A DNA stretch of 64,000 nucleotides from JAJDTR01 sp965220415 (lineage in GTDB: Bacteria; Poribacteria; WGA-4E; JAJDTR01). Where the stretch lies: NCBI GenBank assembly GCA_965220415.1, contig OZ244829.1, forward strand, positions 5,456,001-5,520,000, in the 5' to 3' direction. A program made the position numbers and the translations under genes. Below, piece after piece: positions 15,789 to 24,622 of the stretch (positions are counted from its first letter, which is position 1; each line of letters starts with the position of its first letter). The notes under the pieces were generated by a model. That model worked only from the letters and a program-made list of their open reading frames with translations, did no database searches and was not told where the DNA came from.

Positions 15789-16901
15789 ATGGATAGACGG
15801 AAGGTTTTAATCATTTGCATTGATGCGGGCGGGCACGACTACCTCGCTGCGAGTGAAATCCCAAATATTCGGAGACTTGCCGATGCTGGATTTTACAGAT
15901 TCGCCAACTCGGTCATACCGTCGGTTACTAACGTCAACAACGTCAGTATCGCCACAGGATGCTTTCCGGCGGCGCACGGGATTACGACGAATTATCACGT
16001 TGATCGAGAGACCGGAAAGGGAGCGTTTATTGAAGACAGCCGTTTTCTGTTAGTTCCAACACTATTCGAGCGGGCAAAGTCGGCAGGATTCGCCGAAAAA
16101 ACCGCACTACTCGTGACAAAGAAAAAACTTCTGCGGATGCTGGAAGGGGGAGCAGACATCCGGATTGCCGCGGAATCCCCGTCTCCAGAGTATATTGAAT
16201 CAGTCGGCGAGGCAGAGTCAATCTATTCAGCCGAAATTAACTGGTGGCTGTTTCGGGCATTGCGAATAATACTGCGCGATGAGAATCCCGATGTCGTCTT
16301 CTGTTCAACAACCGACTGGGCTCAGCACAAGTTCTCACCTGATGCGGAGGCATCTCAACTTCATATGACTGAGTTGGATCGGATTCTAGGGGACATTGTG
16401 GACGATAATCCGAACCGAGAGATTTACATCACCGCTGATCACGGCATGTCCGCCAAAACAACGGCACTTGACCCGGGACGTTGGCTCACTGAACACGGTG
16501 TGCCAGCAAGCGCAATTCCAATCATCAAGGACCGTTATGTCGCTCATCACGGAAATCTTGGCGGTGCTGCGTATATCTTTCTTAAGGAACCTGAAGAGCG
16601 TGCACGAGCAATTACGTTGTTAGATGGTGCTCCGGGTGTCGAGGAAGTATACATCGCCGCGAAAGCCGCGGAGACGTTCAGACTTCATCGAGATCGGATT
16701 GGCGACATCTTCATTCTGGCAGATTGTGATACGGTCTTTGGGGAACTGGAACAGACAAAGATGGAGGTCAAACTGAGATCCCATGGATCTCGGCACGAAA
16801 GTTATGTGCCGGTAATCGGCTACAATAGCTCGTGGCGGGCGGAGGATTTCGGTTACAATGTTGACATCGGACGACTGTTTTTGGAGAGCATTCTCCACTG
16901 A
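15789..16901 (+). CDS. PhnA-like phosphonoacetate hydrolase (alkaline phosphatase superfamily)
   Basis: A 370-residue metal-dependent hydrolase. Metal residues are visible as CIDAGGHDYL at the start, TTDWAQHKF (Asp and His), ADHGMS and GSRHESYVP. The catalytic Thr lies in PSVTNVNNVSIATG, very like phosphonoacetate hydrolase, which splits phosphonoacetate into acetate and phosphate. It follows a phosphonate-type dehydrogenase by 10 bp, so both probably act in one catabolic path. Aminotransferase and aldehyde dehydrogenase partners of the usual aminoethylphosphonate route are absent nearby. A related nucleotide pyrophosphatase activity cannot be excluded. Confidence 0.8.
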   Translation: MDRRKVLIICIDAGGHDYLAASEIPNIRRLADAGFYRFANSVIPSVTNVNNVSIATGCFPAAHGITTNYHVDRETGKGAFIEDSRFLLVPTLFERAKSAGFAEKTALLVTKKKLLRMLEGGADIRIAAESPSPEYIESVGEAESIYSAEINWWLFRALRIILRDENPDVVFCSTTDWAQHKFSPDAEASQLHMTELDRILGDIVDDNPNREIYITADHGMSAKTTALDPGRWLTEHGVPASAIPIIKDRYVAHHGNLGGAAYIFLKEPEERARAITLLDGAPGVEEVYIAAKAAETFRLHRDRIGDIFILADCDTVFGELEQTKMEVKLRSHGSRHESYVPVIGYNSSWRAEDFGYNVDIGRLFLESILH

Positions 16902-16949
16902 CGCAGATATTCAACCCCGTGATGATGACCACGGTGACTGGAGGTATTG

Positions 16950-17624
16950 ATGAAAACAGGGATTTTGATTCTTGCCGCAACGATTTTGCTTGCAAACGCC
17001 ATCGCGTTAGGGAAACAGGAAGGGAGGGCAATGTCTGACAAGGAACGGTGGAACTTAAAATACGAGGGTACAACGTATATTTATGGGAAGGAACCGACGG
17101 CGTTCCTCAAAGAGAAACTCTCGCTGCTGAATAAGGGCAAGGCGTTGGTTCTGGCGATGGGTGAAGGACGTAATGCCGTCTACCTTGCGGAGAACGGGTT
17201 TGATGTTACCGGAGTCGATATCTCCGAGGTCGGGATTGAGAAGTGTGAACGGCTTGCAGAGGAGCGGGGTGTCGTAGTTCATTCCATCGTCGCGGATTTG
17301 ACCGATTACGACATGGGTAAGGAGCAATACAATCTCATCACAAATTTTTACTTCTATGACAAGTCGATTCTAGCGGGGGTGATTGAGGCGTTGAGACCCG
17401 GCGGCATTTTTATCTTTGAGACCTATTCGCGCGATCACCCCAAACACAGCAAGTTTGGACCGAAGAATCCCGATTACCTTGTGAAGCCCAATGAGCTTTT
17501 GGAAATCTTCAAATCGTTGCGGATTCTCTACTACGAGGATACGGTCACCGAGCTTGACGAGGGGATGCACAAGGGGAAAGCGGCGCTCATACGATTAATT
17601 GCGAGGAAACCGGAGTCAGACTAA
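16950..17624 (+). CDS. Class I SAM-dependent methyltransferase (TehB-like)
   Basis: A 224-residue methyltransferase. KALVLAMGEGRNAVYLAENG followed by VTGVDIS is the SAM-binding motif I region, and LRPGGIFIFETY is motif III. Two starts are possible. ATG 16950 (GGAGG 6 bases before) adds a hydrophobic leader, residues 1-20, suggesting membrane attachment or export. ATG 17031 (GGGAGGG before it) gives a soluble protein beginning MSDKERWNLKY, the typical TehB-like start. Substrate is unknown. It follows the PhnA-like gene by 48 bp and may be in the same transcript. Confidence 0.82.
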   Translation: MKTGILILAATILLANAIALGKQEGRAMSDKERWNLKYEGTTYIYGKEPTAFLKEKLSLLNKGKALVLAMGEGRNAVYLAENGFDVTGVDISEVGIEKCERLAEERGVVVHSIVADLTDYDMGKEQYNLITNFYFYDKSILAGVIEALRPGGIFIFETYSRDHPKHSKFGPKNPDYLVKPNELLEIFKSLRILYYEDTVTELDEGMHKGKAALIRLIARKPESD

Positions 17625-17921
17625 CGCAATGTGTCTGTTATTGACGGGGCGATAACAAAAGTGACTTCCATATTCACCCACAGTGATTCTTATTGTTGTA
17701 GGAAGTGACGGCTTTTCACTGGAGAGGGGCTTACCCGTCCGACATAACCGAGGCATCTGAATCGGGAGGCAATGCCCATCCCACCGCGACAAACAAGTAT
17801 GTGGGAATTAGCTATGTAAGGTCTCGGACGGAGCGATCCGCAACGGCATCGGCACCGAGATGGTCTTAAATCCAGTCTCGAACTCAAAATCGAATTTCAA
17901 ACCAGATACATGAGCGCAGAT

Positions 17922-19040
17922 TTAGCCATCGTGGTTTTGCAAATCAACTTCATCGAGTGTCCGTGAGGTGAACGCTTTCTCGAAGAGCGAGTCAAGCTGG
18001 GCGGGGCTCTGTATCAATGTGATTTGGTTAATAAGTGATTCAGGCACGAAATCAAACCGCAGCCGTAACAGTTTGAGGACAGCAGCCTGTTTTTCTTGTA
18101 CCTTGCCTTGTTCGATTCCCTGTACTTTCCCTTGTTCGATTCCCTGTATTTTACCCTGTTCAATTCCCTGTGCTTTCCCTTGTTCAATTAGATGCTCAGC
18201 CATTGTCTGTGCCATGGTTGCTATCTCCTCCCTTTCTGAGGTTTGTTGGACCTGCCTGCCGACAAGATGAGTCAATTCCCGGTGTTCTTCGGATGGACGG
18301 CGGTACAGGATTAACAATACCAGATAAAAAATTGCCCGTCGCCTCTGCTGTGCACTTGCTTCATCAAGCGTATTGAGATGGGACATTGCCTCAATAAGGG
18401 CATCACTTATCACTTCCACGCTCGCATGTTCTTTCTGAAGCACCGTTAGCAACCATCCAAGCGGATGGTCAGTTTTTGTTAGAGTTGATTCATCTGCTTC
18501 TTTTACGCTTAGAAACAGCGTATCGAATTTGGGTACAAACCTAACGAGTACATCAGACGAGTCCATAATTGCGTTCAAAGTCAGCGGGGCGGTCCATCTT
18601 TGCTCGCCAGTGTAAAACACAATCGGGAGAATCGGACGGAAACGCCACTGACTCTTGGGTGCAGCTTCCGATTGCCACTCCCGGCGTTGGGAATCCCAAA
18701 TCTGAGTCATATAAAACAGGACTCGAAACCCCATTATCGGGTCAACGGTGGATTGGTGTTCAATTAGGATATAGATTAGGAGTTCATCGGTGCCAGATTC
18801 ACTCTGAAATGGCACGCGAAAAACAATGTCAGACTCTTGCTCCCTCAGGTTATCGGGAATGAAACTCCTGTTGACCTGTACGATTCGACTAAAGTCGATT
18901 GACTCCAGTAATTCGCCAGCGACAATCTCCAACAATCCACGGACATTCTCCCTATCTTGGAATAACCAGCGAGCACTCCTGTCGGGAAAATGTTCGATTC
19001 GATTGTCGAAAAAATTGAGGATTTCGATGTCTATTGGCAT
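17922..19040 (-). CDS. Rpn/YhgA-like PD-(D/E)XK nuclease with tandem GIEQGK repeats
   Basis: About 372 residues, of the family of recombination-promoting nucleases and putative transposases. ESDIVFRV, then LLIYILIEHQSTVDP and GFRVLFYMTQIW, match the family core (Asp, then Glu-x-Gln). Near residue 300 an 8-residue unit of type GIEQGKxQ is repeated about four times, encoded by 24-bp DNA repeats. The C-terminus (LLRLRFDFVPE) resembles DUF4351-like tails. ATG 19040 is preferred to TTG 19058 without strong ribosome-site support. Members are often mobile and multicopy. Confidence 0.82.
   Translation of the reverse strand: MPIDIEILNFFDNRIEHFPDRSARWLFQDRENVRGLLEIVAGELLESIDFSRIVQVNRSFIPDNLREQESDIVFRVPFQSESGTDELLIYILIEHQSTVDPIMGFRVLFYMTQIWDSQRREWQSEAAPKSQWRFRPILPIVFYTGEQRWTAPLTLNAIMDSSDVLVRFVPKFDTLFLSVKEADESTLTKTDHPLGWLLTVLQKEHASVEVISDALIEAMSHLNTLDEASAQQRRRAIFYLVLLILYRRPSEEHRELTHLVGRQVQQTSEREEIATMAQTMAEHLIEQGKAQGIEQGKIQGIEQGKVQGIEQGKVQEKQAAVLKLLRLRFDFVPESLINQITLIQSPAQLDSLFEKAFTSRTLDEVDLQNHDG
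18100..18189. repeat. 24-bp tandem repeats inside the Rpn-like gene
   Basis: About four 24-bp units of the type CCTTGTTCGATTCCCTGTAC, coding for repeated GIEQGK segments. Copy number could vary by slippage without shifting the frame. Confidence 0.75.
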
Positions 19041-19308
19041 GCCATCAATTGAATGCAAACACGCGGCTGCATCGCGAGTCCGTAGTGGTTAAGTGCCATT
19101 CGCCAAATATAGCATAATGTTAATCGCATGTCAAGAAATACGGCTGGTTACATAAACCTATCACATCTGGTTTTTGGGTTTGAAGAAGTTCCGTGCTTCG
19201 CTGGGGTTGGGCGTCTAATGAGTGCGGTTGCAAAAATGTTAGGAGAAATCGACGGTTTGATGATTGTCAATCGTTTCTACACGTTTACGGAAACAAGCTT
19301 AGGGTAGA

Positions 19309-22300
19309 TTACAATTCTGCCACCATTTCCATCTCAAACCGATGTTCGGGCGCATCCTGCTCTGTTGAGAGCAGCCGATATTTGAAACGCAGTAACAGAT
19401 CTGTCACTTTCCGCACCTTATATTCCGTGTTCGCTCGAATCTCGTGGCTCAGTCCCTCGTGGAAATGGTATCGCGTGAATGGAATTCCGCCGGTGCTATC
19501 GCCGAAACCGAGTCGATAGTTGAAATCGATTCGGCCTTTCCGAATGAGGGAGTAGATAATCCTATTCTCGATTGAGAATGTCCGTGTATGCGCTTCCGGT
19601 TCATCCGCCAATTTCTCAAGGTCGGAGGTGGTTTCATAACCGCCAGTAAGACTTAGCCGAAGTGCGCGGTTAAATTCGTATCGGAAGTCGATTTCGCGCC
19701 TTCGCTCAAACTGCACCAAATCGGATATTCGTTCGGAGGTCCCGACTTCATGCGCAAGTTGACTAAACTGCTCCTGCTTGCTGAGTTGCTCCCATCGTCC
19801 TACGAATGATATTCGGCGAGAGGGGTTCAGCGTTAGATTGATGTCCCAGTCGCGGTATCTCCGCCATCGCTCTCTGTTGTTGACTCGTCGGTTCAGGGTT
19901 TGACTCCGGTTGTAATTCAGGTTGAGGTTCAATGCTGTTGACGGCGAGAATTTGAGTCGGTAGCGTTGCTTTTCCTGTCCGAAAAGAGTCCGATTGTTGC
20001 GCAAATCGCGGAGCAGGTATAGCGATGCGGAATCCGCCTCTTCCTGTTCTTCCCGGATGTCGAAGCGGATTTCGCCGCTGATGGCTTCCGCCAACCACTC
20101 CAGTACAGTTGTACGTTCCGGTGATTCCTCTCCCGTTTTTGCACTTCCTTCCCGAGGGGGGAGTTTCGAGTCGGTCGGCAGTATTCCAAGTCGTGAGGTC
20201 GAAAATCGGCCAGCTCGTCTTCGCCGGGAAAAAATCTGTCGAGGGCGAAAGCGTAATCTCAGTTTGGCATCAATTGCAGAAACCGGTTTGTCGTCAACAT
20301 TTTGAATAATCTTTATGTAGTTCCCCTCCTCGGAATCTTCCCTGTAGTGCAATTCGTCAATTTTAACATAAAACCCTTCTCCAGGCTCAATTTCTCTTCC
20401 CGTGAACGGATTGATGTTGGAATATATTTCTCGTCGTTCCGTGGCTAACTTCTTATCGAGTTCATATGTAATCTCGCCGTACAACGCACGGTTGAAAGGG
20501 GTGAGTCGCACACTGATGTCGGCTAGCTGTGTTGTTGAGTCGGTGTTTAGTTTGTGTCGCGCTTCAAACACTCGACGAGAGATATTGGAGGTCAGATTTG
20601 CCCACTTGCGAGGTTGTGAAAAAAAGCCAACTGTCCATGTTCGTGCAGTAGTTTGGATGTTCCAGTCTGAAAACGCTAGTGTCTCCCCGTCGACCGTGAG
20701 TAGGTCCTCTTTTCCAAACGATTTTTCAATGGAGTACAAAGAATTAAGCGATGCCCATTTGAATTTGACGACATCCATGCGACCCGTGGAGATATTCCGC
20801 CTCCGGTTAAGGTTGACGCCATCAGTGTAATCGAGATCCAAAGATTCCAACTGTTCGGTAGCCGCACTCAGGTTTAATGCCCGAAGCCTATGAACGAGAT
20901 TCCACTGTTGGTGTTCCTTGCGAAACTGGTCAGTTCCCCTGATTTTGGAGGCGCTTCTACGCACATTCCATTTTAGTCGAGGAATCTTTCGGGGACTGAA
21001 ATCGACAGCCCAGTTCAAGTTATCGCGGATTGTTATCTCGTCTCCCTGCGTGGGTAGCACAGATTCACTGTCATTCGCGCCCTCCTTTTCTGATTTTGTG
21101 CTTTCGGGTGGAGTTGCGCGGAAACGTTCCTCTGTTCGTCCTAGCCCGGAGTTAAGCCCCAACCACGGGAACGGCTTGAATTGGAGGTCGAAGTCCAGCG
21201 ATCGTTCGTCAGGGGATTGCCGCGGCGCCCTGTCCTCAAGCAGGTAGAGGTCATCGAATCTCTCCTGCTTATACTGTTCTTCATACTGAAAACGAGAGCG
21301 ACTGGCACTTGATGCGCCAACCGGTACAAAATCAGCGTCAAGCGATCGAACGTCGAGGTTTAACCGGACTTTCTCGTAGGACGAAAGTGCAAGGAGTTTC
21401 CACGCACGACTGATTACCTTCGAATCCAAATCTGAAAAGGTGTTTTTGTCGTGCGCGCTGAAGGCAATTTCTCCGGTGACGGAGGTTTGATCGCTGAAAT
21501 TAAGAGCCCCGTCCAATCCCCACACGCTGTGTTTTTCTGGCGGAATGAGCGATTTTCCGTCGCCATCAGCCTGCAACTCGTTTAGGCGAAAATCGACCAA
21601 ATCTTGGTCACTGATAACAATGAATGCATTTTCGATGTTGTCCAAGTCCGACTCAACGGCGTACGCGGCACCGAGGATAACGCGATCTCCGGGCAGATTA
21701 AGGGAGCCACTCGCGCCGTAAAGATTTCGTTGGTAAGCTCGGTCCTCCGGGATGAACTCGAAATCGACGCGAATGACATCGTTGCTCGTAATCAGGTGTT
21801 TGTTCGTGAACTCGATTGTCGGATCTCCGTACTCGCGGACGACGTAATCGTTATTCTTCCCGCGCCGCATACGCTCACCGTTGAGCCAGACAATTTCACT
21901 TCCGGCTTTTACCACGACGAATTCGCCGTCGGCATCGATTCGATACTCGCTGCGTCCTTCTTCACCCCGAATCACTTTGCTTGTGGATTGACCTTTTGGA
22001 ATGCTACTCGGTATGAGGTGAAACTTTCCCCACTTGAAATCGCCTTCAACTTGCACCCCTTCCAAAGCCCGCGGGAAGAAGATAAACTCCGAACTTCCGA
22101 GAGAGCCTTCGAAATCGCCTAACGTCGCAGTGACATTTGGGCTTGTAATACGGATAAGTTTTTGGTCAATGTCCTGAATATCCTCGGTTGTACCGCTTGC
22201 TTGAATCGGCAGGTCTTGATCCGATAGCGAGGCAATCACGCTAACGTTTTCGGATACCTTGCCGTCAACGCTTATGCGTAGCTCTCGGTTTTGAGATAGT

Positions 22301-22833
22301 GATCGATTGCTTCCAACAGAAATTCCGAGTCTCTGCGATCCCGTGACATGTAGTTGGGATGGCGTCGTAGCCCGTTTGTCCAAGGGGGACCGAGGCAATG
22401 ATACATCTCGGTCGGCACGGGTATCCGCCTTAACACGCGGTGCTTCCCTATGGAAAAGATCTCGTTTGTACTGTTTCTTGATAGCGAAGGGAAAGGTTTG
22501 GTAGTTTATCTCAATGAGCGCGTTTTCGGAGAAATCACGTTGGAGGGTGATTGTGCCTTCGCGGTAGTCAATCTGGTAATCAATCCCCCGCGCAAGCGTC
22601 TCGTCATCGACTTTCAACGTTTCACTATTTCTGATGATGGGCAGGTATTTCAGATCAAATGGTGTCGGAAGGTCTTTGAATCGGTTTTTCTCCGATCTGT
22701 GGAGCAGGGAGATGACGGGGAGTTTGAACTGACTCGCTTCATCTCCCTTCGAATCTGCTCCATCCGTGGCGTAGAGCGCAGAATTAAGTATTACGAATAG
22801 AAACAAACTCGGTATTGCCAGAAGTTTCCACAT
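19309..22833 (-). CDS. Large secreted outer-membrane beta-barrel-like protein
   Basis: A 1174-residue protein with a signal peptide (MWKLLAIPSLFLFVILNSALYA). An early segment, GIDYQIDYREGTITLQRDFSENALIEINYQ-type, resembles the short beta modules seen in SprA-like and related surface proteins. The next part (residues about 165-260) has ELRISVDGKVSENVSVIASL, TLGDFEGSLG and FFPRALEGVQ. From about residue 370 on there are alternating aromatic and charged strands and many Arg residues, as in large barrels, ending near VAEL. It is probably an outer-membrane barrel with periplasmic modules. Function is unknown. It is monocistronic and flanked by repeats. Confidence 0.65.
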   Translation of the reverse strand: MWKLLAIPSLFLFVILNSALYATDGADSKGDEASQFKLPVISLLHRSEKNRFKDLPTPFDLKYLPIIRNSETLKVDDETLARGIDYQIDYREGTITLQRDFSENALIEINYQTFPFAIKKQYKRDLFHREAPRVKADTRADRDVSLPRSPLDKRATTPSQLHVTGSQRLGISVGSNRSLSQNRELRISVDGKVSENVSVIASLSDQDLPIQASGTTEDIQDIDQKLIRITSPNVTATLGDFEGSLGSSEFIFFPRALEGVQVEGDFKWGKFHLIPSSIPKGQSTSKVIRGEEGRSEYRIDADGEFVVVKAGSEIVWLNGERMRRGKNNDYVVREYGDPTIEFTNKHLITSNDVIRVDFEFIPEDRAYQRNLYGASGSLNLPGDRVILGAAYAVESDLDNIENAFIVISDQDLVDFRLNELQADGDGKSLIPPEKHSVWGLDGALNFSDQTSVTGEIAFSAHDKNTFSDLDSKVISRAWKLLALSSYEKVRLNLDVRSLDADFVPVGASSASRSRFQYEEQYKQERFDDLYLLEDRAPRQSPDERSLDFDLQFKPFPWLGLNSGLGRTEERFRATPPESTKSEKEGANDSESVLPTQGDEITIRDNLNWAVDFSPRKIPRLKWNVRRSASKIRGTDQFRKEHQQWNLVHRLRALNLSAATEQLESLDLDYTDGVNLNRRRNISTGRMDVVKFKWASLNSLYSIEKSFGKEDLLTVDGETLAFSDWNIQTTARTWTVGFFSQPRKWANLTSNISRRVFEARHKLNTDSTTQLADISVRLTPFNRALYGEITYELDKKLATERREIYSNINPFTGREIEPGEGFYVKIDELHYREDSEEGNYIKIIQNVDDKPVSAIDAKLRLRFRPRQIFSRRRRAGRFSTSRLGILPTDSKLPPREGSAKTGEESPERTTVLEWLAEAISGEIRFDIREEQEEADSASLYLLRDLRNNRTLFGQEKQRYRLKFSPSTALNLNLNYNRSQTLNRRVNNRERWRRYRDWDINLTLNPSRRISFVGRWEQLSKQEQFSQLAHEVGTSERISDLVQFERRREIDFRYEFNRALRLSLTGGYETTSDLEKLADEPEAHTRTFSIENRIIYSLIRKGRIDFNYRLGFGDSTGGIPFTRYHFHEGLSHEIRANTEYKVRKVTDLLLRFKYRLLSTEQDAPEHRFEMEMVAEL

Positions 22834-23039
22834 AAAAGCGCATCCAAATTGGCTTGCTACGTGATTCTACGAATAATTAAAATGAAATGAATTTTCAGCA
22901 GCCGTCACGTAGTATTGTCCTTATTTGTTACAGATTGTCCTCCTTTCTTCAAGGATTGCAATTTTCGTTGATGTGGTTCATGTTTCTCAATCGAAAGTAT
23001 TATTGAGACGAAGAATATTACGTAGCGCGATTGATATAG

Positions 23040-23438
23040 CCTACTCTCCGCACCTATTTTTCGGGTTTACAGAATTTATTGGTAGCACTCTATTATCCCT
23101 GGCGGAATAATTCTTTCCACAAATAATTCGCTCCAGAGGAGCGCAATGTCAATAGAATGCGATATGTCCATATTCCCGCGCTCCAGCGGAGCGCAATGTG
23201 GATATTACACCATTATTCTTGGCGGTACAAATCATTTGTCAATAAACCCTCGTTTTTCGCCCCATAACTGGCTTTTGGCGGGTGTTACTTGATGGGTGAT
23301 GTTCGCATCAGTCTTGCATTGTAATTTCAATATATAGTACGTTATATTTAATTAGAATACAATATATGCTATCACCATTAATCGCTGGAACGAAACTAAA
23401 AAATACCCAATTAGCACATATAAGGTGCGGAGTGTAGG
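23040..23438. mobile_element. MITE-like element A, copy 2 (399 bp)
   Basis: Has the same 15-bp terminal inverted repeats as copy 1 and is flanked by ATATAG on both sides (6-bp target duplication). It is longer than copy 1 by an internal block bearing two CTCC/GGAG hairpins (near 23118 and 23180). It encodes no protein. Confidence 0.85.
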
Positions 23439-23614
23439 ATATAGCCAATTCCATTCATGATTACACATATTTCGACAGGTGCGGTTGGAAAAAGATTTCT
23501 ACGAGGTTTCTATCGCGCAGGATTCTCTATCGCCTTGAGATTTTATCGCACTCGCTAATCACTCCCTCGATCTATTCGCTCAGTTGATCGCACCAACGAG
23601 ACTGAAGAAATACC

Positions 23615-23636
23615 GGTTCGGTTAGGAAACCGAACC
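23615..23636. repeat. Palindromic repeat, GTAGG type (GGTTCGGTT stem)
   Basis: Read on the minus strand it is GTAGGTTCGGTTTCCTAACC and so on, matching the GTAGGTGCGGTTTCTAACCG family but with the second G-C pair of the stem changed to T-A. Confidence 0.6.
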
Positions 23637-23683
23637 TACCGCAGTGTACAAATAATTCTTCGTTTTACTGTAGTTGATATTCC

Positions 23684-24355
23684 TCAAACGGGCAGGATGC
23701 ACTCGGGCGAGTCATTTTTTGGTTGGTTCACCAGGCGCGAGACAGCAAAAGCTTCCAATTCCTCTGGAGGATACGGCGTGAGAAGGTGATTCAGCGTAGC
23801 AGGAGGACATTCGACTGGATCTAACCACAGGTCATATGCCTCGTGGCCCAAGATAACCGGCATTCGGTGATGGATTGGCTGCAACATTTCGTTTGCGGGA
23901 CAGGTGATTATGGAGCACGACAGCACGGGTTCAACTTCACCCTGCGGTCGCCAAGCCTCCCAAAGCCCGGCAAAAGCAAAAGGTTTCTCCGACGCCATCC
24001 GAATGTAAAACGGCGTCTTGGCTTCGCCACCAAGCTCTTTTCGCCATTCGTAATAGCCGTCAGCAAGGACGAGGCAGCGACGACGTCTGTAGGCGTTTCG
24101 GAACGACGGTTTTTCGGAGAGTGTCTCTGCCCGCGCGTTTATCATACGATTGCCGATTTTTGGGTCTTTTGCCCACGGTGGAATGAGTCCCCAACGGAAG
24201 AATTCGATTCTTTCGGTGCCGTTGTTCGGTACGACGGCGATCTGCTGCGTTGGCGCAATGTTGTAACGTGGCGTGAAGGCGTCGGACGTGTCGTATTCGA
24301 GGAGGAATCTTATAAAGTTCATGGGGTCCGTGGCGAGAGTGAATCTGCCGCACAT
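23684..24355 (-). CDS. SOS response-associated peptidase family protein (YedK/HMCES, SRAP)
   Basis: A 223-residue SRAP-domain protein. In this family the N-terminal Met is removed and Cys2 forms a thiazolidine crosslink with abasic sites in single-stranded DNA, shielding them. MCGRF supplies Cys2, NARAET the conserved Asn, GYYEW the Glu and IHHRMPVIL the catalytic His. The length is normal. It is a single gene on the minus strand with no lexA or umuCD neighbour. Confidence 0.95.
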   Translation of the reverse strand: MCGRFTLATDPMNFIRFLLEYDTSDAFTPRYNIAPTQQIAVVPNNGTERIEFFRWGLIPPWAKDPKIGNRMINARAETLSEKPSFRNAYRRRRCLVLADGYYEWRKELGGEAKTPFYIRMASEKPFAFAGLWEAWRPQGEVEPVLSCSIITCPANEMLQPIHHRMPVILGHEAYDLWLDPVECPPATLNHLLTPYPPEELEAFAVSRLVNQPKNDSPECILPV

Positions 24356-24622
24356 AATTGTCTCCTTGTTGCAAAGCCGAATCGGTTCAGAGAAATAGAG
24401 GTATGGATTGGGAGGTTTGTTGGGAGTAGCAATTAGACATCTCGCATCAACCGGTTCGTTTTTGGACGTATTTGGTATTCCGCTCTAGTCAAACGGAAAA
24501 AGAGGATGCCGCTAGCCTATATTCCGCAAATTGCGTTGATCAAGGAAACTCGGCTACGCCTTCCTGCTTGAATATTACTATTCGATCCAGGATTTCGCTA
24601 CAAGACAGGAAGCAGATACCTT

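Larger units (their letters stand above)
22834..23683. other. Intergenic region with MITE-like element A copy 2 and further repeats
   Basis: No gene is supported. Besides the MITE it holds CAATTCCATTCATGATTACA (23446, also at 45612 in variant form), a degenerate run of reversed 36-bp units (about 23505-23590) and the hairpin GGTTCGGTT...AACCGAACC followed by TACC (23615-23636). Confidence 0.6.

Noticed and set aside
18104..18189. Possible CRISPR-like array of regular repeats
   Set aside because: The 24-bp units have no spacers and code for in-frame GIEQGK repeats.
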